From Paraflavitalea sp966211765 (GTDB taxonomy: Bacteria; Bacteroidota; Bacteroidia; Chitinophagales; Chitinophagaceae): a stretch of DNA of 64,000 nucleotides. Positions 7,639 through 15,454 of the stretch are shown here, in pieces (position 1 is the stretch's first letter; every line of letters starts with the position of its first letter). The notes under the pieces are model-generated. The model saw only the letters and a program-made list of their open reading frames with translations, had not been told where the DNA came from and did no database searches. The translations under genes were made by a program, and so were the position numbers. Where the stretch lies: NCBI GenBank assembly GCA_966211765.1, contig CBIHOV010000014.1, positions 115,258 through 179,257 of the forward strand, written 5' to 3'.

Positions 7639-8907
7639 TTAACCTATCAACTGCTTCAAAACATCTGCGAAATGCCAGACCTCTTCGAAGGTATTGTACA
7701 AAGGTACGGGGGCGAGGCGAATGACATTGGGTTCGCGCCAATCGACGATGATGCCGGCGGCGGCGAGCTGGTCGAAGATCTGTTTGCCGTTGCGCAACAT
7801 GAGCATGGATACCTGGCAACCGCGGGCTGTTTCCTCACGCGGGGTGATGAACTCGATGGCGGCGCCGCCGGTGGCTTTTTCGAGGTCTTCCAGGAGGAAC
7901 CATAACCAGGCATTGAGCTTTTTTCTTTTCTGCTGGAGCTGGTGCCACCCTGCTTCGCTCACAATTTCCAGGGCTGCTTTGTGGGCAGCGTATAATAAGA
8001 GGGAAGGTGTGCTGAGTTGCCAGCCTTCTGCGGAAGGGATGGGTTCAAAGCCTTTTTGCATGAGAAAGCGGGTACTCTTTTGGTATCCCCACCAGCCGGC
8101 AAAACGATGGATGGCAGGATCCTGGTGGTAACGTTGATGGATGTACACGCCACCGATGGCGCCGGGACCTGAGTTCAAATATTTGTAAGAGCACCAGCAG
8201 GCAAAGTCGACATTCCAATGGTGCAATTGCAGGGGCACATTGCCGGCAGCATGGGCGAGGTCGAACCCACACTTTGCACCGGCGGCCTGGGCCGCCTGGG
8301 TGATGGCGGCCATATCGAATAACTGGCCTGTATAATAGTTGATGCCGCCCCATAATACCAGGGCCAGCTCTTCTTTGTGTTGTTCTATTGCCTGTAATAT
8401 ATCTTCTGTCCGGATGGTGTGCTCCCCTACTCTTGGTGCTACTTCAATAATCACTTCTTCAGGCTTGAAACCCAGGTGCTGCACATGGGTCTCGAACATG
8501 TACTGATCACTGGGAAAGGCTTTGGCTTCGCAGATGATCTTGCGGCGCTTTCCTTCGGGCCGGTAAAAACTTACCATCAGCAAGTGGAGGTTGACGGTGA
8601 GCTGGTTCATCACCACTATTTCGTGTGGCAAGGCGCCTATGATGGTAGCGAGTGGAGGGGTGAGGGTATCGTGGTATTGGAGCCAGGGCTGTTCACCCAT
8701 GAAAAAACCTTCTACGCCGTATTGGGCCCAGCCGTTCAACACTTCCTGCAGGCGGGCCTGTGTACGCCGGGGTTGTAAGCCCAGGGAATTGCCGAGGAAA
8801 TAGATCTGCTGGTGGCTGTTGTGGGCAGGAATGATGAACTCCTTCCTGAAGGGAGCGAGGGGATCATGCTGATCGAGCTGTTTCGCGTATGTGAGGGTGT
8901 TTTCCAT
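7639..8907 (-). CDS. kynU: Kynureninase
   Basis: This PLP enzyme cleaves kynurenine to anthranilate and alanine (or the 3-hydroxy form) in tryptophan breakdown. The 422 residues match the family length. Typical segments are IYFLGNSLGLQP near residue 36, FDLAHAAGN at 215-223 and SYKYLNSGPGA at 240-250, where Lys242 would hold the cofactor. It directly abuts the upstream SDR gene with no spacer, so the two are probably co-transcribed. kynA and haa genes are not in the window, while gcdH, which acts later in the same catabolic route, lies 4 kb away. Confidence 0.95.
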   Translation of the reverse strand: MENTLTYAKQLDQHDPLAPFRKEFIIPAHNSHQQIYFLGNSLGLQPRRTQARLQEVLNGWAQYGVEGFFMGEQPWLQYHDTLTPPLATIIGALPHEIVVMNQLTVNLHLLMVSFYRPEGKRRKIICEAKAFPSDQYMFETHVQHLGFKPEEVIIEVAPRVGEHTIRTEDILQAIEQHKEELALVLWGGINYYTGQLFDMAAITQAAQAAGAKCGFDLAHAAGNVPLQLHHWNVDFACWCSYKYLNSGPGAIGGVYIHQRYHQDPAIHRFAGWWGYQKSTRFLMQKGFEPIPSAEGWQLSTPSLLLYAAHKAALEIVSEAGWHQLQQKRKKLNAWLWFLLEDLEKATGGAAIEFITPREETARGCQVSMLMLRNGKQIFDQLAAAGIIVDWREPNVIRLAPVPLYNTFEEVWHFADVLKQLIG

Positions 8908-9693
8908 TTAGATGGTTCCGGTTTTGCCGCCGTCAACGGGAATGCTTACGCCGTTGACATAGGCGGCTGCGGGTGAAGCCAGGAAACCTGCTACAGCGGC
9001 TAGTTCGGCCGCATCGCCAAAGCGTTTCGCGGGAATCTCTTTCAACATCTCTTCTTCAATGACAGCGGGCGCTACATTGCGCTTGGCGGCATTGTTTTGT
9101 ATGAGGCTATCGAGGCGCTGGGTTTTGGTATAACCGGGCAATATATTGTTGACGGTGATGCCAAAGGAGGCCAGTTCATTGGACATGGTTTTGGCCCAGG
9201 AAGCGGTAGCCCCACGAATGGTATTGGAAACACCAAGGTTTTTGTTGGGTATCCTTACGGAAGTAGAGATCACATTGATGATGCGGCCATAAGCGGCCTG
9301 CTTCATGCCGGGGATGACGGCTTTGGCCAGTATCTGGTTGCAAATAATATGTTGGTTGAAGGCGGCCAGGAAGGCATCTTCTGCTGCTTCGGTGATGGGA
9401 CCGGGCGGCGGTCCGCCGGTATTGTTGACCAATATGTGTACGGGCGTGGCTGCTACGATGGCGGTAATGACCTGCCTGACCTGGTCGGGCTGGGCGAAAT
9501 CGGCCACTTTATAGCTGTGTTGTTGCTGGTGGGGTGTGGGCAAGGTGGCGGTAACGGTCTGCAGTGCTTGCTCGTTGCGCGCGAGCAGGATGCAGGTGGC
9601 ACCGAGGGCTGCCAATTCCTGTGCGATGGCGAGGCCGATGCCCTGTGTGCTGCCACCAATGACGGCGGTCTTTTGCTGTAATGATATGTTCAT
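8908..9693 (-). CDS. SDR-family protein lacking the catalytic Tyr and Lys
   Basis: The protein has 261 residues from the ATG at 9693. The Rossmann motif GGSTQGIG (residues 13-20) and NNTGGPPPGP (90-99) mark a classical short-chain dehydrogenase, related to FabG. Aligned with FabG, Ser143 is kept, but the catalytic Tyr is Ser156 and the Lys is Arg160 (GVSNTIRGATASWAK). An SDR subfamily with this NLGVSNTIR segment exists, so the change is probably inherited rather than damage. A TACCTTTG -7 box lies 23 bases upstream of the ATG. It sits in front of kynU; a link to tryptophan breakdown is only a guess. Confidence 0.88.
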   Translation of the reverse strand: MNISLQQKTAVIGGSTQGIGLAIAQELAALGATCILLARNEQALQTVTATLPTPHQQQHSYKVADFAQPDQVRQVITAIVAATPVHILVNNTGGPPPGPITEAAEDAFLAAFNQHIICNQILAKAVIPGMKQAAYGRIINVISTSVRIPNKNLGVSNTIRGATASWAKTMSNELASFGITVNNILPGYTKTQRLDSLIQNNAAKRNVAPAVIEEEMLKEIPAKRFGDAAELAAVAGFLASPAAAYVNGVSIPVDGGKTGTI

Positions 9694-9715
9694 GGAGAAT
9701 CGGTTTGGAAGAGGG

Positions 9716-9723
9716 CAAAGGTA
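9716..9723 (-). promoter_or_regulatory. -7 box of the SDR-kynU unit
   Basis: TACCTTTG on the minus strand matches the Bacteroidota -7 consensus TAnnTTTG. A matching -33 TTG is not obvious. Confidence 0.5.
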
Positions 9724-9735
9724 AAGGGCTTTTTC

Positions 9736-9958
9736 TGTTCTTTTGGTTTGGAGGCTTTCTGTTCTTTTGCCTTGAGGTTCTTCTGTTCTTTTGCCTTGAC
9801 GCAAAAGAACCAAAAAGTCAAGTCAGGCCCGATCCCTCCGGGCGGCCTGACTGGCCTGCTCCTCCCCAGGATTTACTTTGCTTACTAAATACAGGCTTTT
9901 TATGCTGTGGAATGGATCATTGTTGGTAAGAGGCTGATTTGGGGGATTTCTCCTATGC
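9736..9958 (+). repeat. Structured intergenic element, copy 2
   Basis: Three to four head-to-tail units containing TTCTTTTG open the element. Hairpin 1 pairs 9786-9794 with 9801-9809 (TTCTTTTGC/GCAAAAGAA). Hairpin 2 pairs AGTCAGGCC (9821-9829) with GGCCTGACT (9844-9852), a perfect nine-pair stem whose bases differ from copy 1 on both sides. The downstream boxes (ACAGGCTTTTTATGC, GGTAAGAGG, TTTCTCCTATGCGG) match the other copies. Confidence 0.8.
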
Positions 9959-9961
9959 GGG

Positions 9962-10083
9962 GACGCTGATTATTTGTTGCTGGCTGATTATTGTTGCTGG
10001 CTGATTATTGTTGCTTGCTGAATGTTTGTTGTTCGCTGAATGTTTGTTGTTCAATGATTATTAATTACTCGCTGATTATTTAT
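9962..10083 (+). repeat. 18-bp degenerate tandem array
   Basis: About six units resembling GCTGATTATTGTTGCTG follow structured copy 2, in the same relative position as the array after copy 1. Confidence 0.75.
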
Positions 10084-10124
10084 GCAAGATTTTATGCTGT
10101 GAAGTGGAAATGGGTTTCCGCATA

Positions 10125-10215
10125 GGGGACAGGCTCCGCAGAGCGGGACAAGTTTTGCTTCGACAGCGGATTTCTCACTGCGCTTCGCTTCGTTCGGAAT
10201 GATAAGGAAGGGAGA
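10125..10215. repeat. Dispersed TTGCTTCGA element
   Basis: The copy carries CTCCGCAGAGCGGGACAAG, TTTTGCTTCGACAGCGG and CTCACTGCGCTTCGCTTCG, like the copies at 2636 and 11617. Confidence 0.75.
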
Positions 10216-10261
10216 AACGAAATGACAAAAAGGGTGAAATGACAACGAGGTCAGGTGTTGG

Positions 10262-11185
10262 TTAGAATAAGTTGGGGTAATCGGAGATGATGCCGTCGAC
10301 GCCCATGGTCTTTAGTTTTTCGATGGTGGGTTTGTCGTTGACGGTCCAGGGAAGGACCTTTATTTTCTGCTGGTGGCATTGCTCTACCAGTTCGGGTTTT
10401 ACCAGGGTATACAGGGGACTGTAAATGGTAGGTGTGAAGCCCAGTAACTTCAAGTGCTCTTCGAGGCCTTTGTTGTCGGCCACGAGGGCCGCGGTTTTGA
10501 TTGCCGGGTACTTGGTATGCAATATTTGCAGGGTGCGGAAATCAAAGGACTGAATGATGACGCGGTCTGCAATCTGTTTTTGAAGGAGGACGGCCACGAG
10601 TTTTTCTACAAATTCTTCGGGGGCGGGATGGTATTGGTTGTCGGTCTTCGGATTGCTCTTGGTTTCTATATTATAGAATATGGGCAGCAACCTTTTCTTT
10701 TTGGTATGGGCTTCTGCGTCATCGATCACTTTGCTGAGGAGGGGCTTGGTAGCGGCCAGTTTTTGCTGGTCTTTGAAACCGGGGTTGATGGCCAGGCCTA
10801 CATCGTAGCGCTGGGTTTCGGCATAGGTCATCTGGTAAATGTTCAGGCTGCGCTCTTCCTGGGCGGTGACGCGGGTGCCGTCGGGCTTTGTGGCGATGGC
10901 GGCGCTGAAAAAAGGTTCGTGGGAAAGGATCACCTGGCCATCTTTGGTGATCACGGCATCCATTTCGAGGGTGGTGACGCCGAGGTCGATGGCATGTAAC
11001 ATGGCCGGGATGGTGTTTTCGGGCATCAGGCCACGGCCACCGCGGTGGGCTTCTTTATCGAAAGCAGGCAGATCAATCGCGGAATTGGCGGTATTCAACT
11101 CATTGGTCGTTTTGCGGGTGGCGTGACAGCTCACGATGAGGGCTACAATTAAAGCCAGTTCGATAACTTCCTTCGTTCCTTTCAT
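10262..11185 (-). CDS. Glycerophosphodiester phosphodiesterase lipoprotein
   Basis: The protein has 307 residues. The N-terminus ends in a lipobox-like LIVSC (Cys20), suggesting a lipoprotein of the cell envelope. The GDPD domain shows KEAHRGGRGLMPENT (catalytic His-Arg and the PENT motif) and TLEMDAVITKDGQVILSHEP (metal-binding Glu-x-Asp and the second His). The usual HD of the last motif is HE here, as seen in some Bacteroidota members. KVLPWTVND and GVDGIISDYPNLF close the TIM barrel. Such enzymes release glycerol 3-phosphate and an alcohol from lipid-derived diesters. It stands alone between repeat blocks. Confidence 0.9.
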   Translation of the reverse strand: MKGTKEVIELALIVALIVSCHATRKTTNELNTANSAIDLPAFDKEAHRGGRGLMPENTIPAMLHAIDLGVTTLEMDAVITKDGQVILSHEPFFSAAIATKPDGTRVTAQEERSLNIYQMTYAETQRYDVGLAINPGFKDQQKLAATKPLLSKVIDDAEAHTKKKRLLPIFYNIETKSNPKTDNQYHPAPEEFVEKLVAVLLQKQIADRVIIQSFDFRTLQILHTKYPAIKTAALVADNKGLEEHLKLLGFTPTIYSPLYTLVKPELVEQCHQQKIKVLPWTVNDKPTIEKLKTMGVDGIISDYPNLF

Positions 11186-11357
11186 AAATCAAGATTACAG
11201 CTTCTGCTTAATGCCTAAGGCCTGGTAGCCTTTAAATAATTGTGATGTTCTTCGCACGCTTCGCCTGCCTTCAACAAGGCATCGGCCTCCTTTCTACTCC
11301 TTTGTTGGTGATTGGACGGTAAGGGGTCCTGCCACGGAAACAGGCGCAAAGGTAATC

Positions 11358-11592
11358 TTTCGTTCTTTTGCCTTGATGCAAAAGAACCAAAAAATCAAGC
11401 CAAGCCCGATCGCTCCGCACGGCCTGGCGGGCCGGCCCCTCCCCAGGTGTTGCTTTGATTACTAAATAAAGGCTTTTTATGCATTGCAGTGGATCACTGT
11501 TGGTAAGAGGCTGATATTAGGGCTTACTCCTATGCGGGATTGCGGATTATTTAATACTCACTGATTCTTTATAGCTCATTAGACTTAGGCTT
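11358..11592 (+). repeat. Structured intergenic element, copy 3
   Basis: A single TTCTTTTGCCTTGAT unit begins this copy. Hairpin 1 pairs 11363-11371 with 11378-11386. Hairpin 2 pairs GCCAAGCC (11399-11406) with GGCCTGGC (11421-11428), with one A-C mismatch and a C-G pair where copy 1 has G-C and copy 2 has T-A. Boxes GGCTTTTTATGC, GGTAAGAGG and CTCCTATGCGGGA follow, then a short CTGATT array. Confidence 0.8.
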
Positions 11593-11616
11593 TTATGCTG
11601 CAAATTTGGAAACGCG

Positions 11617-11680
11617 GTTGCTTCGATAGCGGATCTCTCACTCCGCTTCGCTGCGTTCGAAATGGCAAAAAGGGAAGGTC
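11617..11680. repeat. Dispersed TTGCTTCGATAGCGGATC element
   Basis: A well-preserved copy: TTGCTTCGATAGCGG, CTCTCACTCCGCTTCGCTGCG, then TTCGAAATGG. It lies just after the stop codon of the small lipoprotein gene. Confidence 0.8.
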
Positions 11681-11697
11681 GAAATGTCTAAAGGGGA

Positions 11698-11883
11698 TCA
11701 GTGATTTTTCTTTTGCTGGCCCGGGGCGTAGGGTTTAGCCGATTTGGAGCTGGTGATCTTTTTAGCCTGACCCGGGGGCAAGGGCTTGGAGGAAGACTTA
11801 ACGATTACTGTTTTGTGGGTACAGGCAGGAGCTGCAACAAGGCTGATAGCGAGGCCAATGAATAGCAGGGTTTTCATTTTCAT
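11698..11883 (-). CDS. Small lipoprotein with two PGQ-K repeats
   Basis: The 61-residue protein begins with a signal peptide and a lipobox ending VAAPAC (Cys21). The mature part is short, basic and consists mostly of two copies of a motif: SSKPLPPGQAKK and SAKPYAPGQQKK. Small secreted proteins with the PPGQAKK motif are common in Bacteroidota, but their role is not known to me. The gene has its own gap on both sides and no operon partner. The 160 bases between it and mrp show nothing I can name. Confidence 0.65.
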   Translation of the reverse strand: MKMKTLLFIGLAISLVAAPACTHKTVIVKSSSKPLPPGQAKKITSSKSAKPYAPGQQKKNH

Positions 11884-12043
11884 ATGGGTATTTTAGGATG
11901 TTGACTTCAAAATAAGGGCCCGGTCGTGTTGTAGGGACCGGGCCTGGAAACATGATGTAATATAGTATGTTGCGATTGCTTTAGCGCATTTTGGGGCCAG
12001 TAAAATACCCAAACACCCAGATCAGGAGGCTGGTCATCCAGGT

Positions 12044-13147
12044 TTACTCAATGACTTCGACGACTTTGCGGGCGTTGAAGTTGGCATTGCGCATGGCAAT
12101 GCTGCGGATGGTATTGTCGGCAAATTCTTGGAAAGCCTGTTTGGTGATGGCATCGTCGCCTACCATGGCGGGGATGCCGAGGTCGCCGCCTTCGCGGATG
12201 GACTGGACGAGGGGGATTTGTCCCAAAAAGGGAATTTCGTATTCGTCGGCCAGTCTTTTACCCCCTTCCTTGCCGAAGATGTAGTATTTGTTGTTGGGAA
12301 GCTCGGCTGGCACAAAGTAGCTCATATTCTCTACGAGACCGATGAGGGGTACTTTGATCTGGGCCTGTCCAAACATGGCGATGGCCTTTTTGGCATCTGC
12401 CAGGGCCACATCCTGCGGGGTGGTAACGACCACGACGCCGGTGACGGGGGCTGTTTGGAGGAGGGTGAGGTGGATATCGCCGGTGCCGGGGGGCATGTCA
12501 ATAAAGAGGTAGTCTAATTCGTCCCAAAAAACGTCGGTCACGAACTGCTTGATGGCACTGCTGGCCATGGGGCCGCGCCAGACGACTGCGTTCTTTTCAT
12601 CGACGAGGAGGCCAATACTCATGAGCTTGATGCCGTAGCGTTCGAGGGGTACGATCATGCCTTTTTCCTGTCCTTCGACCTGTTTCATCATGGGTCTTTC
12701 GCCCCTTACGCCGAACATAATGGGTACGCTGGGACCGTAAATATCGGCATCCATGAGGCCTACACGGGCTCCTTTTTTCGCAAAAGCCAGTGCCAGGTTG
12801 GCAGCTACGGTGGATTTGCCTACACCGCCTTTTCCGCTTACCACGGCAATAATGTTGTTGACATTGGGTAGTACGGCGCGTGTGTCTTTGCGGTTGGTGG
12901 TGGTATTGGAGGTAAAGTTGACCACCACAGTGGCTTCCTTGTTTAATATTAATTTAATGGCGTTGACACAGGCCATGCGGATCATGTCTTTCATGGGACA
13001 GGCGGGTGTGGTGAGCACCACGGTGAAAGAAACATAATTGCCATCGATGACAATATCTTTGACCATATTAAGTGTCACAATGTCCTTTCCAAGATCGGGT
13101 TCCTGCACATTACTCAACGCTTCCAAAACTTTGTCGGGGGTCATCAT
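12044..13147 (-). CDS. Mrp/NBP35-family P-loop ATPase
   Basis: The protein has 367 residues: an N-terminal MIP18/DUF59 domain (about 5-80) fused to a deviant Walker A ATPase, GKGGVGKST (105-113). DADIYGPSVP, DYLFIDMPPGTGD and TTPQDVALAD are diagnostic. The family loads iron-sulphur clusters onto client proteins. The usual CxxC after GLVENMSYF is absent and replaced by PAELP, as in many Bacteroidota homologues, so the cluster-binding mode may differ. A TAATTTTG -7 box lies at 13181-13188. It is divergent from the next gene. Confidence 0.93.
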   Translation of the reverse strand: MMTPDKVLEALSNVQEPDLGKDIVTLNMVKDIVIDGNYVSFTVVLTTPACPMKDMIRMACVNAIKLILNKEATVVVNFTSNTTTNRKDTRAVLPNVNNIIAVVSGKGGVGKSTVAANLALAFAKKGARVGLMDADIYGPSVPIMFGVRGERPMMKQVEGQEKGMIVPLERYGIKLMSIGLLVDEKNAVVWRGPMASSAIKQFVTDVFWDELDYLFIDMPPGTGDIHLTLLQTAPVTGVVVVTTPQDVALADAKKAIAMFGQAQIKVPLIGLVENMSYFVPAELPNNKYYIFGKEGGKRLADEYEIPFLGQIPLVQSIREGGDLGIPAMVGDDAITKQAFQEFADNTIRSIAMRNANFNARKVVEVIE

Positions 13148-13180
13148 CTAAGTGTTTTGTTAAAATGAAACAGTTTACTG

Positions 13181-13188
13181 CAAAATTA
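13181..13188 (-). promoter_or_regulatory. -7 box of the mrp gene
   Basis: TAATTTTG on the minus strand fits TAnnTTTG and lies about 34 bases before the mrp start. Confidence 0.5.
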
Positions 13189-13209
13189 ACCAATAGCGGG
13201 CTGATTTTG

Positions 13210-13241
13210 TTGAAAGTATTTATTCATAGTCTGTATATTTG
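13210..13241 (+). promoter_or_regulatory. Promoter immediately before the gene at 13248
   Basis: TTG (13210-13212), a 21-base spacer and TATATTTG (13234-13241) match the Bacteroidota promoter. The ATG follows only six bases later, so the transcript would be nearly leaderless. Confidence 0.5.
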
Positions 13242-13247
13242 ATTCGC

Positions 13248-13889
13248 ATGAAGAGACATTTACTACTCGCCGTTTTGTTTGCTGTAGCTTTTCCGTTCCT
13301 GGCCGATGCCCAATTCGAGAAGCTCAAAGATTCCGTTATTCAATTGTATGGTGTGGTGATGACAGCAGACAGCCTGAAAGCCATTCCTTCTGTGAGTATT
13401 ACGATCAAAGGGGAGAAACGGGGTACACAGACGAATGAGCAGGGTGTGTTCTCGATCGTGGTACAGAAAGGGGATGTGATCGAATTTACTTCTATTGGTT
13501 ATAAACCCAAGCTGGCAGAGATACCCAGGGACCTGGAAGGCAATCAATACAGCCTGTTGCAACTGATGGTGACGGATGCGGAGTACCTGCCGGTGACGAT
13601 CATCAAACCGCGGCCTACGAAGGAGCAGTTTGACCGTGACTTTGTGAATGTGCCGGTGGCGGATGATGACCTGGAAACGGCGCGTAAGAACAATGACGAA
13701 AGCAAAAGACGCGTGCTGGCCAAGACATTGCCCCGCGATGGCGGTGAAAACTCGAATATGCTGCTGCAGGGTGGAGCCCGCCGGGCGACTTATTATGGAC
13801 AGGCGCCTCCGCAGAATATCTTCAATCCTTTTGCGTGGGGAGAATTTATCAAGGCGTGGAAAAGAGGGGATTTTAAGAATAATAAGTAG
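13248..13889 (+). CDS. Secreted protein with carboxypeptidase-like regulatory domain
   Basis: The protein has 213 residues from the ATG at 13248. A signal peptide (MKRHLLLAVLFAVAFPFLADA) is followed by a CarboxypepD_reg-like/CNA-B beta sandwich: LYGVVMTADSLKAIPSVSI, TNEQGVFSIVVQKGDVIEF and SIGYKP. This domain is usually the N-terminal part of TonB-dependent proteins. Here it stands alone with a charged C-terminal tail. Function unknown. A strong terminator follows. Confidence 0.8.
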   Translation: MKRHLLLAVLFAVAFPFLADAQFEKLKDSVIQLYGVVMTADSLKAIPSVSITIKGEKRGTQTNEQGVFSIVVQKGDVIEFTSIGYKPKLAEIPRDLEGNQYSLLQLMVTDAEYLPVTIIKPRPTKEQFDRDFVNVPVADDDLETARKNNDESKRRVLAKTLPRDGGENSNMLLQGGARRATYYGQAPPQNIFNPFAWGEFIKAWKRGDFKNNK

Positions 13890-13892
13890 GGA

Positions 13893-13947
13893 AGAAGGAA
13901 TACAGGAGACAGCATACAGAATATAAAATACAGTATTTAGCATACAG
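13893..13947 (+). repeat. AGAATAC-type degenerate heptamer array
   Basis: Units such as GAATACAG, GCATACAGAATA and TACAG repeat with a period near 7 between the stop codon and the terminator. Confidence 0.65.
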
Positions 13948-13980
13948 AAAAACTGCCGGCAAGTGCCGGCAGTTTTTTTT
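13948..13980 (+). terminator. Rho-independent terminator
   Basis: AAAAACTGCCGGC pairs perfectly with GCCGGCAGTTTTT around the loop AAGT, ending in a run of eight T. Confidence 0.92.
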
Positions 13981-14134
13981 GGAGAGATTGCTACCTAGGA
14001 AGGAAACCTTCGAAGGAAAAAGGATAAGGGACGGATCTGGCTTCATCATTGCGCAGAAACCGTCATGTTCGTAATTTGACCGTTGCTACTAACTTTGAGC
14101 CTACCATTACACAATCTTTACAAGTGTGTGCTCT

Positions 14135-14803
14135 TTATTTTTGTTCGCGTACTTCTCCAAATTGATCGATGTAGAGATCTGAATGATCGCTGATGGGGAT
14201 GTATTGGGCGGCCTGCTGCAGGTTGATGAGGGTAGTCCGCTCCTGCGGGGGCAATTCACAAAGGCGGTACACCTCTACCCTGCGGATCCTCAGGCCATAT
14301 ACTTTCTCACCCAGGACATTGTAGACGGCCGCTGTTACAGCCTCGCTATATTCATCTGTGACGGGTGTATAGATATCAGCATATACCTGGAGGCAGCATT
14401 TGTCTTTATGATCATAGAACTCCGGCGGCTCGAACCAAAGTTCAAAAGGTTCGAAATCGAGGTGATCGAAATCTTCATCGACGAAAAAGTCGATGGGCCG
14501 GGGCGGATCGAGGGCCAGGAATCTCCAACCGGGTATAAAAGGCGCAGCAGCTACGAGGCGCTCCACCTTCCGGAATTGACGGGCCCTGCCATAGGTAGTA
14601 AACACAAAGACGATCTCTACCTGGCCGTTTGTATTTTCCCAGTATAGTTCGGCATTGATGTGGCGACCATATGCCTGCAGGTGCATGGACATTTCGCGCA
14701 TGAGGTAGAGGGCCTCTGTTTTTGTGCAAGCAGGCAGGTGATGGTAGGTATCTTTATTTCGCTGGAACCAAAGCCAGAATTGTTTGGGTTTTGAAAATCT
14801 CAT
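14135..14803 (-). CDS. Conserved hypothetical protein with FWxWF N-terminus
   Basis: The protein has 222 residues, no signal peptide and no membrane helix. It starts with FSKPKQFWLWFQRNKDTYHH, continues with an alternating beta/helix part (AELYWENTNGQVEIVFVFTT) and AAAPFIPGWRFLALDPPRP, and has an acidic middle (DEDFDHLDFEPFEL). This order resembles a widespread Bacteroidota family of unknown function starting FWxWF and containing an AAPxxxxW block; I make that link from memory only. It heads an accessory stretch and lies 36 bases downstream of the small gene at 14840. Confidence 0.6.
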   Translation of the reverse strand: MRFSKPKQFWLWFQRNKDTYHHLPACTKTEALYLMREMSMHLQAYGRHINAELYWENTNGQVEIVFVFTTYGRARQFRKVERLVAAAPFIPGWRFLALDPPRPIDFFVDEDFDHLDFEPFELWFEPPEFYDHKDKCCLQVYADIYTPVTDEYSEAVTAAVYNVLGEKVYGLRIRRVEVYRLCELPPQERTTLINLQQAAQYIPISDHSDLYIDQFGEVREQK

Positions 14804-14839
14804 TGTGTATGCATTTCAAAGGTTAAGTAATGGGATGTG

Positions 14840-15058
14840 TTATTTCCAGCCCAGTATGGCCACTGTATTTTCGACGAGGAGGCCGGTGTAATTGATAAAG
14901 TCCTGTAGTATGAGGGGTTGGTGTTTTTCTTTGCCGTAACGCTTACGCATGCGGCTCATGACCCGCCGTGCATGCCAGGGCTCGGCCCGGAGGATCTTTA
15001 CAACATCATGGGCGTCTATGACCCTAATGAGGAATTTGTCGTACATGAGGTGTAGCAT
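14840..15058 (-). CDS. Small basic protein, possible excisionase-like helix-turn-helix
   Basis: The 72-residue protein contains VIDAHDVVKILRAEPWHARRVMSRM, which could form a MerR/excisionase-like winged helix, followed by RKRYGKEKHQPLILQDFINYTG. Similar small proteins with an HQPxxxxDF tail are known from Bacteroidota accessory regions. It reads in the same direction as the gene at 14135 and probably precedes it in one transcript. The DNA-binding role is inferred. Confidence 0.5.
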   Translation of the reverse strand: MLHLMYDKFLIRVIDAHDVVKILRAEPWHARRVMSRMRKRYGKEKHQPLILQDFINYTGLLVENTVAILGWK

Positions 15059-15454
15059 TGAATTTTGTTAGGATATATTTTTACTTACACGTACAGGCAT
15101 GTGCTAGTGAACCATGGTGGGTGGCCATGGTGATACACGGGCGTAATCTCTACGTGTGTTGCTGTGGCATGCCAATGCCATCAGCCTGTTCATGCATGGG
15201 CCATGAAGCTGTTTGAAACCTTGAGTTTGTGCAATGGTGTGGAGTGTGGACAGAAGGATACGGCCGGGTTTGTGCAATGGTGAATCTGTGTGATGAGTTG
15301 CTAACGGTCAAACGAACATGATGATCAAAACTAATATTAGTTTTTGAGATTTCAAAACGGGTGGTCTTTAAAATTTTATTAAAGGGGTGTTAAACCATAA
15401 GGCAGAAAGGCATCGAGGCAAGGAGGCATCGAGACGTAGTTCTACTTATTTTGT
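15059..15454. other. Gene-free stretch upstream of the small HTH-like gene
   Basis: The 15-base string GTTTGTGCAATGGTG occurs twice (about 15226 and 15268), and several short palindromes around CCATGG and GGCATGCC lie between 15110 and 15180. A short GAGGCAAGGAGGCATC repeat is at about 15411-15430. No gene is evident. Confidence 0.5.

Larger units (their letters stand above)
9694..10261. other. Gene-free stretch with two repeat blocks
   Basis: After the SDR promoter this gap contains copy 2 of the structured element, its 18-bp tandem array and a copy of the dispersed TTGCTTCGA element. No gene is seen. Confidence 0.75.
11186..11697. other. Gene-free stretch with structured element and dispersed repeat
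   Basis: Besides the GDPD leader region this gap holds copy 3 of the structured element and a dispersed element copy. No gene is seen. Confidence 0.7.

Noticed and set aside
9694..9813. 40-residue N-terminal extension of the SDR protein
   Set aside because: It encodes repeated KRTE from the intergenic element, and the promoter box lies inside it.
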